48,070 nucleotides of DNA from an uncultured Parabacteroides sp. (GCA_900770835.1 CAAGLQ010000261.1:1-48070), one strand, 5' to 3'. Shown: positions 6,707 through 16,357, counted from the first letter of the stretch. The notes: generated from the letters alone by a model not told the origin. Numbers and translations are program-made.

Positions 6707-8974
6707 ATGGCAAAATCAATTGGCATAGATTTAGGAACTACCAATTCAGTAGTCGCCTTCAAGGATGCAACCGTAAGAGTTATCTCTACTGGTCCCAACA
6801 ACGAGGAACTTTGCCGCTCCTGCGTCGCAGTTGATCGAAGTGGAAGTATGGTTGTTGGTAATATGGCTTACAATAATTGGAAACGTTATGCCCCAAACAT
6901 TGTGATTTCCGCTAAACGTCTGATGGGAACTGCTATTTCAGATAGCCAAGTTCAGAAAATGAAGGCTGACAAAGAAATGTACCCCTATGGTATTTCTAAG
7001 TATTCGGGAGGTACAAATGATTCGGTAGCTATCATTCTTAACGGAAAAGAATATACGCCTGAGCAAATTAGTGCGGAGATTCTACGTCAGCTCAAGGATG
7101 ATGCTTCAGTCAAGTTGGGAGATGAAGTTACGCATGCAGTTATTACGGTTCCTGCCTATTTTAATGAGAAACAAAAATCCGCTACTCGTAAGGCTGCTGA
7201 GTTAGCTGGCTTAAAGGTACAACGCTTGCTTGCGGAGCCCACGGCAGCTGCCATTTCTTACGGCGCTGACAAGATGAGTGCTGATGAAGATAAAATATTC
7301 CTGGTTTACGACTTTGGAGGTGGAACATTTGACCTATCCATTCTTGTAGCGTCCGGAGGTAATTTCATCGAGTCCGGCACAGGAGGTGACAGATGGCTTG
7401 GAGGTGATGATATTGACCGCTTACTTTCGGAGTATGTCTTAGAAGAGGCAGGAAAGGCAAACAATGTCGATATACACGATTTAATCAATCAACTATCAGA
7501 TAGAAAGAAATTTAATTTCCAAGGCGAATTTAAGGCTCAAGTTGAAAGTGCAAAGAAAGTGCTCAGCCAAACCGAGAAAGTTACCATCTCTGCCTATGAT
7601 TTTCTTGAAACGGAGGATGGCGATCCGATAGATATTGAGGTCACTGTAACCCGCAGCCAGTTTAATAACCTGATTCGTCCATTGGTACAACGAACGATTG
7701 ACCTCATTGATGAGTTGTTAGAGAAAACGGCATATCCTATTGAAACCATAGATAATATCTTATTAGTCGGAGGTTCGTCCTGTATTCCTTTAGTGAGAGA
7801 AATGCTAATTGAGAAATATGGCAAAAACAAGATTTTATCTTCAGAGAAACCCATGTTAGCCATAGCGGAAGGTGCTGCTATTCTTTCTCATTCCATGGGT
7901 ACCACTATGGAATGTCCCCATTGTGGTCAGTCTATTTCTGTAGGTAGTGATACATGTCCTGTATGTGGAAAGCCACTTGGAGGCGAAGTTGTATCTCCGG
8001 CACAGACAGAAAATATTGGTGTTACGTTTACAACAAAGCATAAGTACTTCATTGAGACTAGAGATGATGCAGATACTGTCCAGTACACTATGATCATTGA
8101 TGAGAATGAAGTTCTTCCGAATGAGGTTCATCACAAGTTCTATACACTTGTAGAAAACCAGAAGATTGTTGCTGTCAAACTCTATAATGATGCGGAGAAT
8201 GGAGGTAAAGAGCGAATTGGAATTGGTTATTTCGCCATCACTGAAAACCTGCCAGTCCACAGTGAGCTCCAATTCTCTTTCTATATTTCTGAAGATGACA
8301 CTTTAAGTCTTAAGGTTCGAGTTGGCTCAACCGGTCGGACACAAACCATTGTTTACGGTAGAGGTAGTCTGGATTCACATTGCTTTGACACGATACAGGC
8401 TTCATTTGATAAGGTAATGACAGATCCGAATGTCAATGATGAGCAGAAAGCGACATTCATTGAGAAACTGCAAAAAACCATTGATTCAATCCAAACTAGC
8501 GGGTTGACACCAGAAAACGTAGGATGGCAACAATTTGAAACCTCCATACAATCTGCAGCAACTGTTGCAACCACAAAGGAAGATGGTGAAAATGTGAATG
8601 TAATTATTTCCGTTATCTTGATCAAATTCTTTGGTAAATTTATGTCTGAGACCGACAAACAGACCTTACGCACTGAACTTGAGAAGTATAAGAACGAAAC
8701 GAACCCGTTGATCAAGAATGATATAATTGATAAAATATCTAAGATTAATGAAGAATACGGTTTGTTTGTCCATGGATTCTTGCTTAATATTTCTGCACAG
8801 GACAAGGATGATCCAGTCAATGCAAATAAAGCACTTGTTGCCTATAACCAATTCATGGCTGCGCTCAATGACGGAGATGTGCAAAGAGCACGAGAAATCT
8901 TATCCGCAAATGATCATCTTATTAAAACGAACTCTCTACCGGTTGGTATTTCTACTATTGGATTAGGTTCATAA
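6707..8974 (+). CDS. Divergent Hsp70 (DnaK-like) chaperone with internal zinc ribbon
   Basis: The 755-residue protein has a full Hsp70 nucleotide-binding domain (1-400): IGIDLGTTNS (phosphate 1), HAVITVPAYFNEKQKSAT, LLAEPTAAAISYGA, VYDFGGGTFDLSIL (phosphate 2) and ILLVGGSSCIPLVREML (adenosine). Where DnaK has its hydrophobic interdomain linker there is a zinc ribbon, CPHC at 403-406 and CPVC at 417-420. A beta-rich segment resembling the substrate-binding domain (about 430-560) follows, then a long helical C-terminus. Typical DnaK is about 640 residues. It starts a six-gene operon that also encodes J-like and GrpE-like proteins, so this is a dedicated chaperone machine, not the housekeeping dnaK. 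The ATG follows an A-rich leader without SD. ATPase activity is likely; linker-based allostery must differ from DnaK. Confidence 0.93.
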   Translation: MAKSIGIDLGTTNSVVAFKDATVRVISTGPNNEELCRSCVAVDRSGSMVVGNMAYNNWKRYAPNIVISAKRLMGTAISDSQVQKMKADKEMYPYGISKYSGGTNDSVAIILNGKEYTPEQISAEILRQLKDDASVKLGDEVTHAVITVPAYFNEKQKSATRKAAELAGLKVQRLLAEPTAAAISYGADKMSADEDKIFLVYDFGGGTFDLSILVASGGNFIESGTGGDRWLGGDDIDRLLSEYVLEEAGKANNVDIHDLINQLSDRKKFNFQGEFKAQVESAKKVLSQTEKVTISAYDFLETEDGDPIDIEVTVTRSQFNNLIRPLVQRTIDLIDELLEKTAYPIETIDNILLVGGSSCIPLVREMLIEKYGKNKILSSEKPMLAIAEGAAILSHSMGTTMECPHCGQSISVGSDTCPVCGKPLGGEVVSPAQTENIGVTFTTKHKYFIETRDDADTVQYTMIIDENEVLPNEVHHKFYTLVENQKIVAVKLYNDAENGGKERIGIGYFAITENLPVHSELQFSFYISEDDTLSLKVRVGSTGRTQTIVYGRGSLDSHCFDTIQASFDKVMTDPNVNDEQKATFIEKLQKTIDSIQTSGLTPENVGWQQFETSIQSAATVATTKEDGENVNVIISVILIKFFGKFMSETDKQTLRTELEKYKNETNPLIKNDIIDKISKINEEYGLFVHGFLLNISAQDKDDPVNANKALVAYNQFMAALNDGDVQRAREILSANDHLIKTNSLPVGISTIGLGS

Positions 8975-8981
8975 TACGCAT

Positions 8982-9482
8982 ATGGCAGATATATTTAATT
9001 GTCCCGTTTGTGGGAAAGTGGGTATTGAGGATTATCACAGCAAGGACATAACCTGTCCTTGTTGTGGTAGCGACCTCTCTATTTTCAGGACTATCGATTC
9101 CATCCCAGAAGAACTTTCCAAACAAAAATCTATTTGGAAAGTTGTAGCTACGGTCGCCTGTTTGCTGATTATTTGTTTGTCTGTACTCTGTTACAACTAC
9201 AATAGTACGATACAACAATGTCGCTCACAAATTGAATCAGACAATCAATGCATGGAGGAAATTCAAGGTAAATTGTCTCTGTTAGAAACACAATTGAAGG
9301 AGAGCCAAGCTAATTCAGCGGTAACTACCGGCTTCAAGTATTGTGTCCAACATGGAGATAATTTGTGGAAAATCAGTCGTCGATTCTATGGTACGGGAAT
9401 GCGATATACAGATATCGCCGAATGGAATAGTATGTCAGTAAGTGGTGGTATAACACCTGGTGATACAATCATTTTAAAGTAA
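8982..9482 (+). CDS. Zinc-ribbon / single-TM / LysM protein
   Basis: The 166-residue protein carries an N-terminal zinc ribbon (C7-P-V-C10 and C25-P-C-C28), one TM helix (about 52-72), a coiled-coil stem (about 76-110) and a C-terminal LysM domain (about 119-166: YCVQHGDNLWKISRRFYG, then ITPGDTIILK). The ribbon should be cytoplasmic. LysM usually binds peptidoglycan GlcNAc, so the protein probably spans the inner membrane and touches the cell wall. It starts 7 bp after the Hsp70 gene, whose product also has a CPxC ribbon. It may anchor the chaperone machine to the envelope. Topology and anchoring are inferred; the domains are visible. Confidence 0.88.
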   Translation: MADIFNCPVCGKVGIEDYHSKDITCPCCGSDLSIFRTIDSIPEELSKQKSIWKVVATVACLLIICLSVLCYNYNSTIQQCRSQIESDNQCMEEIQGKLSLLETQLKESQANSAVTTGFKYCVQHGDNLWKISRRFYGTGMRYTDIAEWNSMSVSGGITPGDTIILK

Positions 9483-9488
9483 ATTATT

Positions 9489-12400
9489 ATGGGACTTTTT
9501 AAGTGGGTCAAAGACCAGTACTATGATTTTCGTTTAAATAACGCGGATAACTGTGTAAGTAATCACCAATTCGATGAAGCCAAAAAGATTTATACGGAAC
9601 TTCTTGGTAAACATGAACTGGCGGTTGTTCAACTTGCCAAGTTACTTGATAAGAGCGCTCAGACTGAAAGACAACTACAAGATTGTTTACAGGAGATAGC
9701 TGCGCTTAAGAAGTTCCTTACTCTTTCAAATCGGGACCGTTTTGAAAAAGTGTTTCAAGGGTTTCTTGGTAGAATAAGTACCCAAGCTGCAGATTACTTC
9801 AACCAGGGAAATTATGCTAGTGCGGTTCGTCTGATCCAGTCTTTGATGGTGTATAAAAACATTATCCAAATCCAGGATCGACTACATAAATACAAAGCCT
9901 ATGAAGCTTATCATTTATGTACGCAATCCGCTTATCAGCAATATAACGCAAATCTAACAAGCATTGTTAACGAGTTGAATCAGATTTCCACTGAGCCATG
10001 GGCAGAGGTGAAAGAGATTGTTTCTTTCTTTGTCAACAACACTCAATATGTTCGTGCTATTAAATTCTTATTAGCTTTTGAGCAACCCGATCTATTCCCT
10101 GACCTTTTAAATTGTGTTCTTCCTGTATTGAAGGGGCTAGATAAAGATTTCCCGTCCATAGATAGTCTAACAACCATACTTCCTCAACCTATTTCTGTAC
10201 AGACTGCTAAACAACTCGCAAGCCTCTCGATTGATGCAGCGAAAAATGATGATTTCAAAACAGCTGTCTTATATGATAGTTTTGCTGCCCCGCTCATAAC
10301 TGATAACAAGGAATTCAATTATAATCGCTGCATTCATATCTTCAATGAGCTGAGACCACGAGCAGAAGCCAATGAGATAAAATCTTTATTGGATTTATCA
10401 CATTCACTAGGGCTAACTAACGGTCAAATAGCACAAGTTAAATTACTTATATTGAATCTAGCCCAGAAAGCGGATAATTCAAAAGCAATCAGAATCTGTC
10501 AATTGTTTCCCAAGAATGCTGATTTCGGAAAGGTCTATATAGATAAAGCATTATATCTATGTAAACAAAGAGAATCCGCTACTCTAAATCTTGACCAACT
10601 GTTGGACGTAATTCAGTATGTGAGCACTGAAGAGACCTTAGCGAACAACCTTGGTAGATTTGTCCCCTATTTCTATAAATTCGATAATGAATACTACAAA
10701 GCATCCGTGTCACGTATTATTAAAGAGCAGGACACGATTCTTTTAGATAAATACTGGACTATCAAGCCAAGCGTAAAATTCTTCGAAAGATTAATTACGC
10801 CGAAACTGTCCTGTTCGAAGTTGTTTATTGATCACATTATCGATAAGCATCCTGACTATCTGTTTTGTGAACAGTATAAAGCAGCTTTCTGTCATTCATT
10901 AACCCAATTTGATACAGAGGAATATGTATTAGACAAGTTAGAAACATTAATCAAGAAAAGATGTGCTATTGATCTGCTATATAGTGAAATCGTTATTGAC
11001 TATGCAAAGCGGAAGGACCAGGAAAGTTCTTTGGTATTGGCCAATCGTGCTTTACGTATTGCCCATGAGCCAAAACTTATTGGCTATAAAAAAAACATTA
11101 TTAAAGACCTAATTCAGTCAGCTCAATATGAACTAGCCATAGAAGAGTTAAATACGCTTCTAAATCTGGACCCTGAAGCGTGGACCCTATTGGCTGAGTG
11201 CTATTTTGCCTATGCGCATTATCAAGTTGATGTCAATACTAAGATAACTCTATATCAAAAAATAGTTAGTTTAAGTGAGCAGCAAACATTAGCATCCTCT
11301 TTCCAGATATCTTTGGATGCGACATTTGAGGCTTTATCCACGTTTTCCATTCATTTCTATGATTCAGGAGAGGCAGAGAAGGCCTACTCAATTTGTCAAT
11401 CTATCTCTTCTAATAAAAACGCATGGATTCAACTCTATACTACGCTTCGTGCAAAGGAGTATGATGGTATAACTACTTTAGGACAGAAAATTACACATAT
11501 TGAAAGCACAATAGCTACGATCAAAGATTCTGTAGAACTATCTGATTTACGTGCTAATGAAATCTACAACCAACTATGGGTTCAATTATCTAAGCTATAT
11601 ATCTCCAAAGCAAAATCACAACCCTATGCAAAAGCGATAGATAGTATAGAACATCTCATCACTTTAATCCAGCAAAATTGTGATATAGCTTCATCTACTG
11701 AGCAACCTAAGCTATCTGAATTGAAAGCGAAGCTAATGTGGAAATATGCGGTTGAGTTAGAACATGATTGCAGTTATGTGAAGGCTATCTCCTTATATCT
11801 AAGTTTAGCCTCTTCCGCCCAATCTTCTCTGAACAAGGAACCATTATTCAGAGCTATGCTTTGTAAATTGAAAGCTAATCTCCTCACCAAGGTCGATGAA
11901 CCTGCTCTTTTCGATTTACTATCAGTGGACTCTTTTGAGTATCTGCGGGCTGACTTGGCTTATCGATATGCTTATTTCCTAATCCAGTCAAATAGGATTA
12001 AAGAAGCACAAGATATTGTCAACCAATACCTCCCTAATGAGACAGAGCTCATAGATGTGTGCAAAAACATGATTGTCAAACAAGCAGAGTCAAAATTAGC
12101 TGAGTTCAATAATCAGATAGAACGACTCAAAAATAATGAAATGACTTGGCAAGAGGCGGCAAATCTTCATCAAGCCATTGATGAGTATGCTTCTCAGATA
12201 ACGCCCTGTTTGACAGACTTGTCATCCAAGTTTCAACCTTATAAAAGCTTGCTTAAGGGCTATATGATTAAAACCTTCTTCCAAGTTGAAGACTATGCAC
12301 GTGCTTTCTCTGGCATTAAGCGTTGGTATTCTATAAACAGTTATAATCACTACCGGAATCTGGCAATTGCTGCAATAGGTATACTGGAGTCAGATAATGA

Positions 12401-13850
12401 TAACCCTAAAACAATTAATCTCGCTATATCAACTGCATTGTCTGCTATTTATACGGATCACCTATTTGTTCATAGTCTGGAGCATACTTCATGGGATGAT
12501 CCATATGAATTTACTTTACAAAATAGTCTTGGCTGCTCATCCATTGAAGAGTACGATGATTTACCAGATAATGTTACTGATGATGATCCTGTTGATAATA
12601 AAATAATTGCGATCCGGGATGTGCAAAATGCGCTCTTGATACGAATAGAGACTGCCATTCGTGAAAAACACTCAGCGTATGAGGAGTATTTCAATCAGGA
12701 AAAGTCTGCGTTGGAAAAGCTTTTGTCTTTAAATTTGGATGACGCAAACTTTGTAATTTCTACACCAGGTTTTGCGTCTGTCAATGAGGAAATTCAAGCG
12801 TCTATAAAAGAGTCGCTGGATTATGAGTACAATCAAAACTATAATAATCAAGAAGACGTTTTAGCAGTCGGCCTTATGTATGGATTTACGGGTGCACCCT
12901 ATTCCTCCTATAAAAATGCCCAGATAAAGTTGACTAATTGCAAAAATGCTTTGGCAAGTTTGACTTCAACATCCGCTATAGCCAATTGTTTTTCTTCTTC
13001 AAACATTGCCAGAATCAAACAATTCGATAGTTTGTTCTCTGAATTGCGTTCTGCATGTTCTACCTCCATGAACAAGGCTATCAGCGAAAAAATAGCTTAC
13101 AAGAAGTTCTTAGATCTGTATGAACCGGTCTGTCAAACACTCAATGACGCACAGATTTCCATGACCTGTGCAAACTATATCAATAGTAATGTGGTTACGG
13201 CGCTAAATAATGACGCCATTAAACTACGTGAAGGAATAGAATATATGTTGCGGATCTACAATTTGGCTCCGTCAAATATTCAAGTAAAAGACAATCTAAA
13301 GGGAATATTAACTGGTCTCATCCATGAGGCCGAGCAAACCAATGAATATAGCGATCGTAAGGCTGTTTCTGATGCTATCGATGCATTAAATGGAGAGTTT
13401 GACGCTCTAATTAAACTTTCTAAGATCATTGCTAAATTAAAAAATGAACGAATAGAAGCACGTATCGCATTAGAAGAACTATATGATTTATATAAAGTTA
13501 ATCGAACAGACTCTGAAGTTTGTGAGAGTTTAGTCGCTGTAGCTCTTGCTTGTATTCATAAATACCTGTTTGATCCTAATGCAAGCTTATACCATAAAAC
13601 ATATGTTGAAAATATCCTTACAAGTTTGAGTAACGATCGAAGTTCAACATTCCAACAACATGCAAAGAAGTTTGCTGCAGAATATGTTGAAATTTTGTCC
13701 CAAGTTCCTCAAGAATCAAAGATTCTATTATTGACACCGAGTAATAGTTTATTTGATAGTAGACTCAATGAAAAGGGACGAGCACTTAAAGAAGGTCTCA
13801 ACATCATGAGCAAGTTAGGTGGCATTGATCAACTATTTAAAAGAAATTAA
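9489..13850 (+). CDS. Giant helical-repeat (TPR-like) scaffold protein
   Basis: The 1453-residue protein has no signal peptide or TM segment, so it should be cytoplasmic. It is alpha-helical throughout, with degenerate TPR-like pairs such as NHQFDEAKKIYTELLGKHEL near the N-terminus, FNQGNYASAVRLIQSLMVYK near residue 110, QYELAIEELNTLLNLDPEAW near 550 and SGEAEKAYSICQSISS near 630. I see no catalytic motif. The gene starts 6 bp after the LysM-protein gene and lies inside the Hsp70 operon. A large alpha-solenoid next to an Hsp70/J/GrpE set suggests a client-recruiting or assembly scaffold; no close family can be named. Its AT-rich codon usage resembles the rest of this operon and differs from the flanking operons. 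Confidence 0.88.
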   Translation: MGLFKWVKDQYYDFRLNNADNCVSNHQFDEAKKIYTELLGKHELAVVQLAKLLDKSAQTERQLQDCLQEIAALKKFLTLSNRDRFEKVFQGFLGRISTQAADYFNQGNYASAVRLIQSLMVYKNIIQIQDRLHKYKAYEAYHLCTQSAYQQYNANLTSIVNELNQISTEPWAEVKEIVSFFVNNTQYVRAIKFLLAFEQPDLFPDLLNCVLPVLKGLDKDFPSIDSLTTILPQPISVQTAKQLASLSIDAAKNDDFKTAVLYDSFAAPLITDNKEFNYNRCIHIFNELRPRAEANEIKSLLDLSHSLGLTNGQIAQVKLLILNLAQKADNSKAIRICQLFPKNADFGKVYIDKALYLCKQRESATLNLDQLLDVIQYVSTEETLANNLGRFVPYFYKFDNEYYKASVSRIIKEQDTILLDKYWTIKPSVKFFERLITPKLSCSKLFIDHIIDKHPDYLFCEQYKAAFCHSLTQFDTEEYVLDKLETLIKKRCAIDLLYSEIVIDYAKRKDQESSLVLANRALRIAHEPKLIGYKKNIIKDLIQSAQYELAIEELNTLLNLDPEAWTLLAECYFAYAHYQVDVNTKITLYQKIVSLSEQQTLASSFQISLDATFEALSTFSIHFYDSGEAEKAYSICQSISSNKNAWIQLYTTLRAKEYDGITTLGQKITHIESTIATIKDSVELSDLRANEIYNQLWVQLSKLYISKAKSQPYAKAIDSIEHLITLIQQNCDIASSTEQPKLSELKAKLMWKYAVELEHDCSYVKAISLYLSLASSAQSSLNKEPLFRAMLCKLKANLLTKVDEPALFDLLSVDSFEYLRADLAYRYAYFLIQSNRIKEAQDIVNQYLPNETELIDVCKNMIVKQAESKLAEFNNQIERLKNNEMTWQEAANLHQAIDEYASQITPCLTDLSSKFQPYKSLLKGYMIKTFFQVEDYARAFSGIKRWYSINSYNHYRNLAIAAIGILESDNDNPKTINLAISTALSAIYTDHLFVHSLEHTSWDDPYEFTLQNSLGCSSIEEYDDLPDNVTDDDPVDNKIIAIRDVQNALLIRIETAIREKHSAYEEYFNQEKSALEKLLSLNLDDANFVISTPGFASVNEEIQASIKESLDYEYNQNYNNQEDVLAVGLMYGFTGAPYSSYKNAQIKLTNCKNALASLTSTSAIANCFSSSNIARIKQFDSLFSELRSACSTSMNKAISEKIAYKKFLDLYEPVCQTLNDAQISMTCANYINSNVVTALNNDAIKLREGIEYMLRIYNLAPSNIQVKDNLKGILTGLIHEAEQTNEYSDRKAVSDAIDALNGEFDALIKLSKIIAKLKNERIEARIALEELYDLYKVNRTDSEVCESLVAVALACIHKYLFDPNASLYHKTYVENILTSLSNDRSSTFQQHAKKFAAEYVEILSQVPQESKILLLTPSNSLFDSRLNEKGRALKEGLNIMSKLGGIDQLFKRN

Positions 13851-13860
13851 TGAATGAGGT

Positions 13861-14142
13861 ATGAAGAATCCGTATAAAATATTGAATCTCAGACAAGACG
13901 CAACTACAGCAGAGATCGCACGATCTCAAATTGCGGCTTTGCGTCAGAGAATATACAGTAGTAAAGAAATTACAGAGGCTCAGGCTACACTGCGTAAGCC
14001 AGCCTCTCGTTTGGCGGCTGATTTTACTTTTCCTATATTTGATAATCGAGAGTTCCATACGCTCGAATCATCTGTTAAAAGTAATGCGGCTACTATTGAT
14101 TCGATTAATCCCAATAAATACGACTCATTGAAAAGTATATGA
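13861..14142 (+). CDS. Small J-domain-like protein lacking the HPD motif
   Basis: The 93-residue protein starts NPYKILNLRQDATTAEI, a close match to helix I and the start of helix II of J domains. It continues with a basic helix (IAALRQRIY) and then a helix III-like segment, ITEAQATLRKPASRLAADF. The HPD tripeptide that triggers Hsp70 ATP hydrolysis is absent between helices II and III. The position between a scaffold gene and a GrpE-like gene in an Hsp70 operon supports the assignment. Without HPD it may dock on the Hsp70 without stimulating it in the classical way. The stop codon overlaps the GrpE-like start by 4 bp (14139-14142), indicating coupled translation. The fold is a sequence-pattern inference. 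Confidence 0.72.
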   Translation: MKNPYKILNLRQDATTAEIARSQIAALRQRIYSSKEITEAQATLRKPASRLAADFTFPIFDNREFHTLESSVKSNAATIDSINPNKYDSLKSI

Positions 14143-14585
14143 ATACGATTAAGACACAGATCGCTGACCATACCGCAGCTATCATGAAGGAGGTCATAAC
14201 CTTACAGAATGAGAAAGAAGAGATGGCTAAGCGACATGAAAAGGAATTGGATAATGTATTCAGTGAATTCATTACCGTTATTGATACCTTTGAGCGTTCT
14301 GAACAAATCATTAAGGAGAAAAAATATGATAAGGTAGATGAAGCCAACAAGAGTATTAAGCGGTTGCTTAATGCGAAGAAAAAGGCACTGGCTGTCCTTG
14401 AAAAGTTTTCCGTTGAACCCATCACTTTCCCGGACAACCAAATCATTGACGATTACTGCACAACAGTTGCAACCGAACCAGACTCCACTCGAAATACCGG
14501 AGATATTATATCCATAGAACGAACGGGATATCTGCGTAAAGGAAGAGTTATTCGTTTGGCCGAGGTTGTCATTGTCAAAAACTAA
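14139..14585 (+). CDS. GrpE-like nucleotide exchange factor
   Basis: The 148-residue protein has a long charged coiled coil (about 15-75), then a helical part (VIDTFERSEQIIKEKKYDKV and LNAKKKALAVLEKFSVEPI) and a C-terminal beta domain, GDIISIERTGYLRKGRVIRLAEVVIVKN. That matches the end of GrpE, where a GY..nGR.iRpA.V.V pattern is conserved. GrpE homodimers release ADP from DnaK. It is shorter than E. coli GrpE (197 aa), with a reduced N-terminus. Overlap with the J-like gene and 5-bp spacing to the kinase/AAA gene place it in the Hsp70 operon, whose Hsp70 is the obvious partner. Confidence 0.85.
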   Translation: MNTIKTQIADHTAAIMKEVITLQNEKEEMAKRHEKELDNVFSEFITVIDTFERSEQIIKEKKYDKVDEANKSIKRLLNAKKKALAVLEKFSVEPITFPDNQIIDDYCTTVATEPDSTRNTGDIISIERTGYLRKGRVIRLAEVVIVKN

Positions 14586-14590
14586 GTACG

Positions 14591-16357
14591 ATGTTTTTGT
14601 TCAGAAAGAATCAAACGATAGGGGATTACACGGTTGTTTTCCCTCATAAAGAGGGAAGGTATGCGGAAACATACCGGGTAAAAGATAAAGAAGGTAAGGT
14701 CAAATTCTTAAAACTTATCTTTAAGCAAGATTTATGCCCGTACCAATATGATCCAAAAGGAGATATTCTTGAAATAGAGATTGCTAAACTTCTGCAACAG
14801 GATAATCTTTGTACCTATTATGATTCCGGAGAATTCCAATATGAAGAAAATCAGCTTGCATTTATTGTCACAGAGTATATAAAGGGTGAAAACCTGAATA
14901 ATCACCTATCGAGAAATGGTAATTTAAGTAGCCAGGAAATTAGACAAATCATGGTTGCTTTATTATCAGGCCTGGACTACATCCACTCATTGCCTAACCC
15001 TATCGTACATAATGAGGTATCTATTGAAAATATCCTTTTAGATGTCGTTGGAAACTATAATAACTTAAAACTAATCGATTTTGGTGCGGCCCGTTTCTTG
15101 GATATGCGGCCAGATTCAGAAAGTTGGTATAGACAAAACCTATTCTATGTTCCGACAGAGCGTTTTTTGGGATTGTGCCATATTCAATCAGATATTTTCT
15201 CTGCAGGTGTGGTATTGTATAACCTACTCTTCCGTACCATGCCTTGGGAGATAGAATTAGCTGGTCTTACCCTGCAACAACAGGTTGAAGCAATCATGAA
15301 GAAAAGACAGACTCCACTAGCAATCCCTAATGTTCAGGTCCTTGAGACAGACTATAATTTGGTGAAATGTATGGTTAAGGCCTTAGCTAATGAGCCTGAA
15401 CAACGTTTCACCTCCGCAAAAGAGTTTTCGGAAGCCATCATGGGGAAAACCGAAATTGATTCGACTCCACAGTCAATGACTAAAATCCAGCAAACAAGTA
15501 ATAAGTCAACATCTTTACCAAAATCTGGAAACGGATTCGACGATGTTGCTGGTATGGATTCGATCAAAGATCTCATGAAGCGAAAAATCATTAATGTCCT
15601 AAAGAATCCTGAAAGAGCGGAAAAATTCAAGATTCAGATCCCTAATGGTATGCTTTTGTATGGACCTCCTGGTTGTGGCAAAACATTCTTGGCCGAAAAA
15701 TTCGCAGAAGAAGCGGGCTATAATTATCTGTTCGTGAAATCATCTGATTTAGCCAGTATATACATACACGGATCTCAAGAGAAGATTGGAAAGTTGTTTG
15801 ACGAAGCACGTAAAAATGCACCAACCATTATCAATTTTGATGAATTTGAGGCACTTGTACCCGATCGTAGCAAAGTTAATAATACCAGTGAATCGGGCGA
15901 AGTCAATGAATTCCTCTCCCAGATGAATAATTGTGGCAAAGACCGAGTATTTATCATTGCAAGCTCTAACCGGCCAGATCTGATAGACCCCGCAATCCGT
16001 AGGAAAGGCCGTCTTGATCACATGATATACGTACCGGTACCTGATCAAAAAGCACGCGAAGGAATTTTTCGGATACACATGTCAGACAGACCTGCTGCCC
16101 CTAATATAAGCTATGATCGATTAGCTGATCTTACTGTAAATTATGTTGCATCAGATATTGCTTACATCGTTAACGACGCAGCTGTTCGTGCATTTCAAGA
16201 AGATACTGTAATTACCCAGACACTGTTAGAAGAGGTGATTAAAGAAAACACCTCTTCATTAAAATCCAAGGACCTACAGTTTTATGAAAACTTGCGTACT
16301 CAGTTAGAAAACAAACCGAATGGTGACACCAGAAAACGAATAGGTTACATAACCTAA
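14591..16357 (+). CDS. Kinase-like domain fused to FtsH/Cdc48-type AAA+ ATPase
   Basis: Residues about 10-285 form a Ser/Thr kinase-like fold: Lys41 in FLKLIF, hinge TEYIKGENL, and DFG at 163-165. The catalytic loop is VHNEVSIENILL in place of HRDLKPEN: the catalytic Asp is Glu142 and the following Lys is Ser144, so kinase activity is doubtful. After a Ser/Thr/Gln-rich linker, residues about 313-560 form an AAA+ domain: FDDVAGMDSIKDLM, Walker A GPPGCGKT (358-365), Walker B IINFDE (413-418), sensor-1 Asn460, and DPAIRRKGRLD with the arginine-finger region. Such domains unfold proteins as hexamers. No protease domain follows. As last gene of the Hsp70 operon it could act as a partner disaggregase. 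A 7-bp palindrome with a 2-nt centre overlaps the stop (16341-16356). Confidence 0.9.
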   Translation: MFLFRKNQTIGDYTVVFPHKEGRYAETYRVKDKEGKVKFLKLIFKQDLCPYQYDPKGDILEIEIAKLLQQDNLCTYYDSGEFQYEENQLAFIVTEYIKGENLNNHLSRNGNLSSQEIRQIMVALLSGLDYIHSLPNPIVHNEVSIENILLDVVGNYNNLKLIDFGAARFLDMRPDSESWYRQNLFYVPTERFLGLCHIQSDIFSAGVVLYNLLFRTMPWEIELAGLTLQQQVEAIMKKRQTPLAIPNVQVLETDYNLVKCMVKALANEPEQRFTSAKEFSEAIMGKTEIDSTPQSMTKIQQTSNKSTSLPKSGNGFDDVAGMDSIKDLMKRKIINVLKNPERAEKFKIQIPNGMLLYGPPGCGKTFLAEKFAEEAGYNYLFVKSSDLASIYIHGSQEKIGKLFDEARKNAPTIINFDEFEALVPDRSKVNNTSESGEVNEFLSQMNNCGKDRVFIIASSNRPDLIDPAIRRKGRLDHMIYVPVPDQKAREGIFRIHMSDRPAAPNISYDRLADLTVNYVASDIAYIVNDAAVRAFQEDTVITQTLLEEVIKENTSSLKSKDLQFYENLRTQLENKPNGDTRKRIGYIT

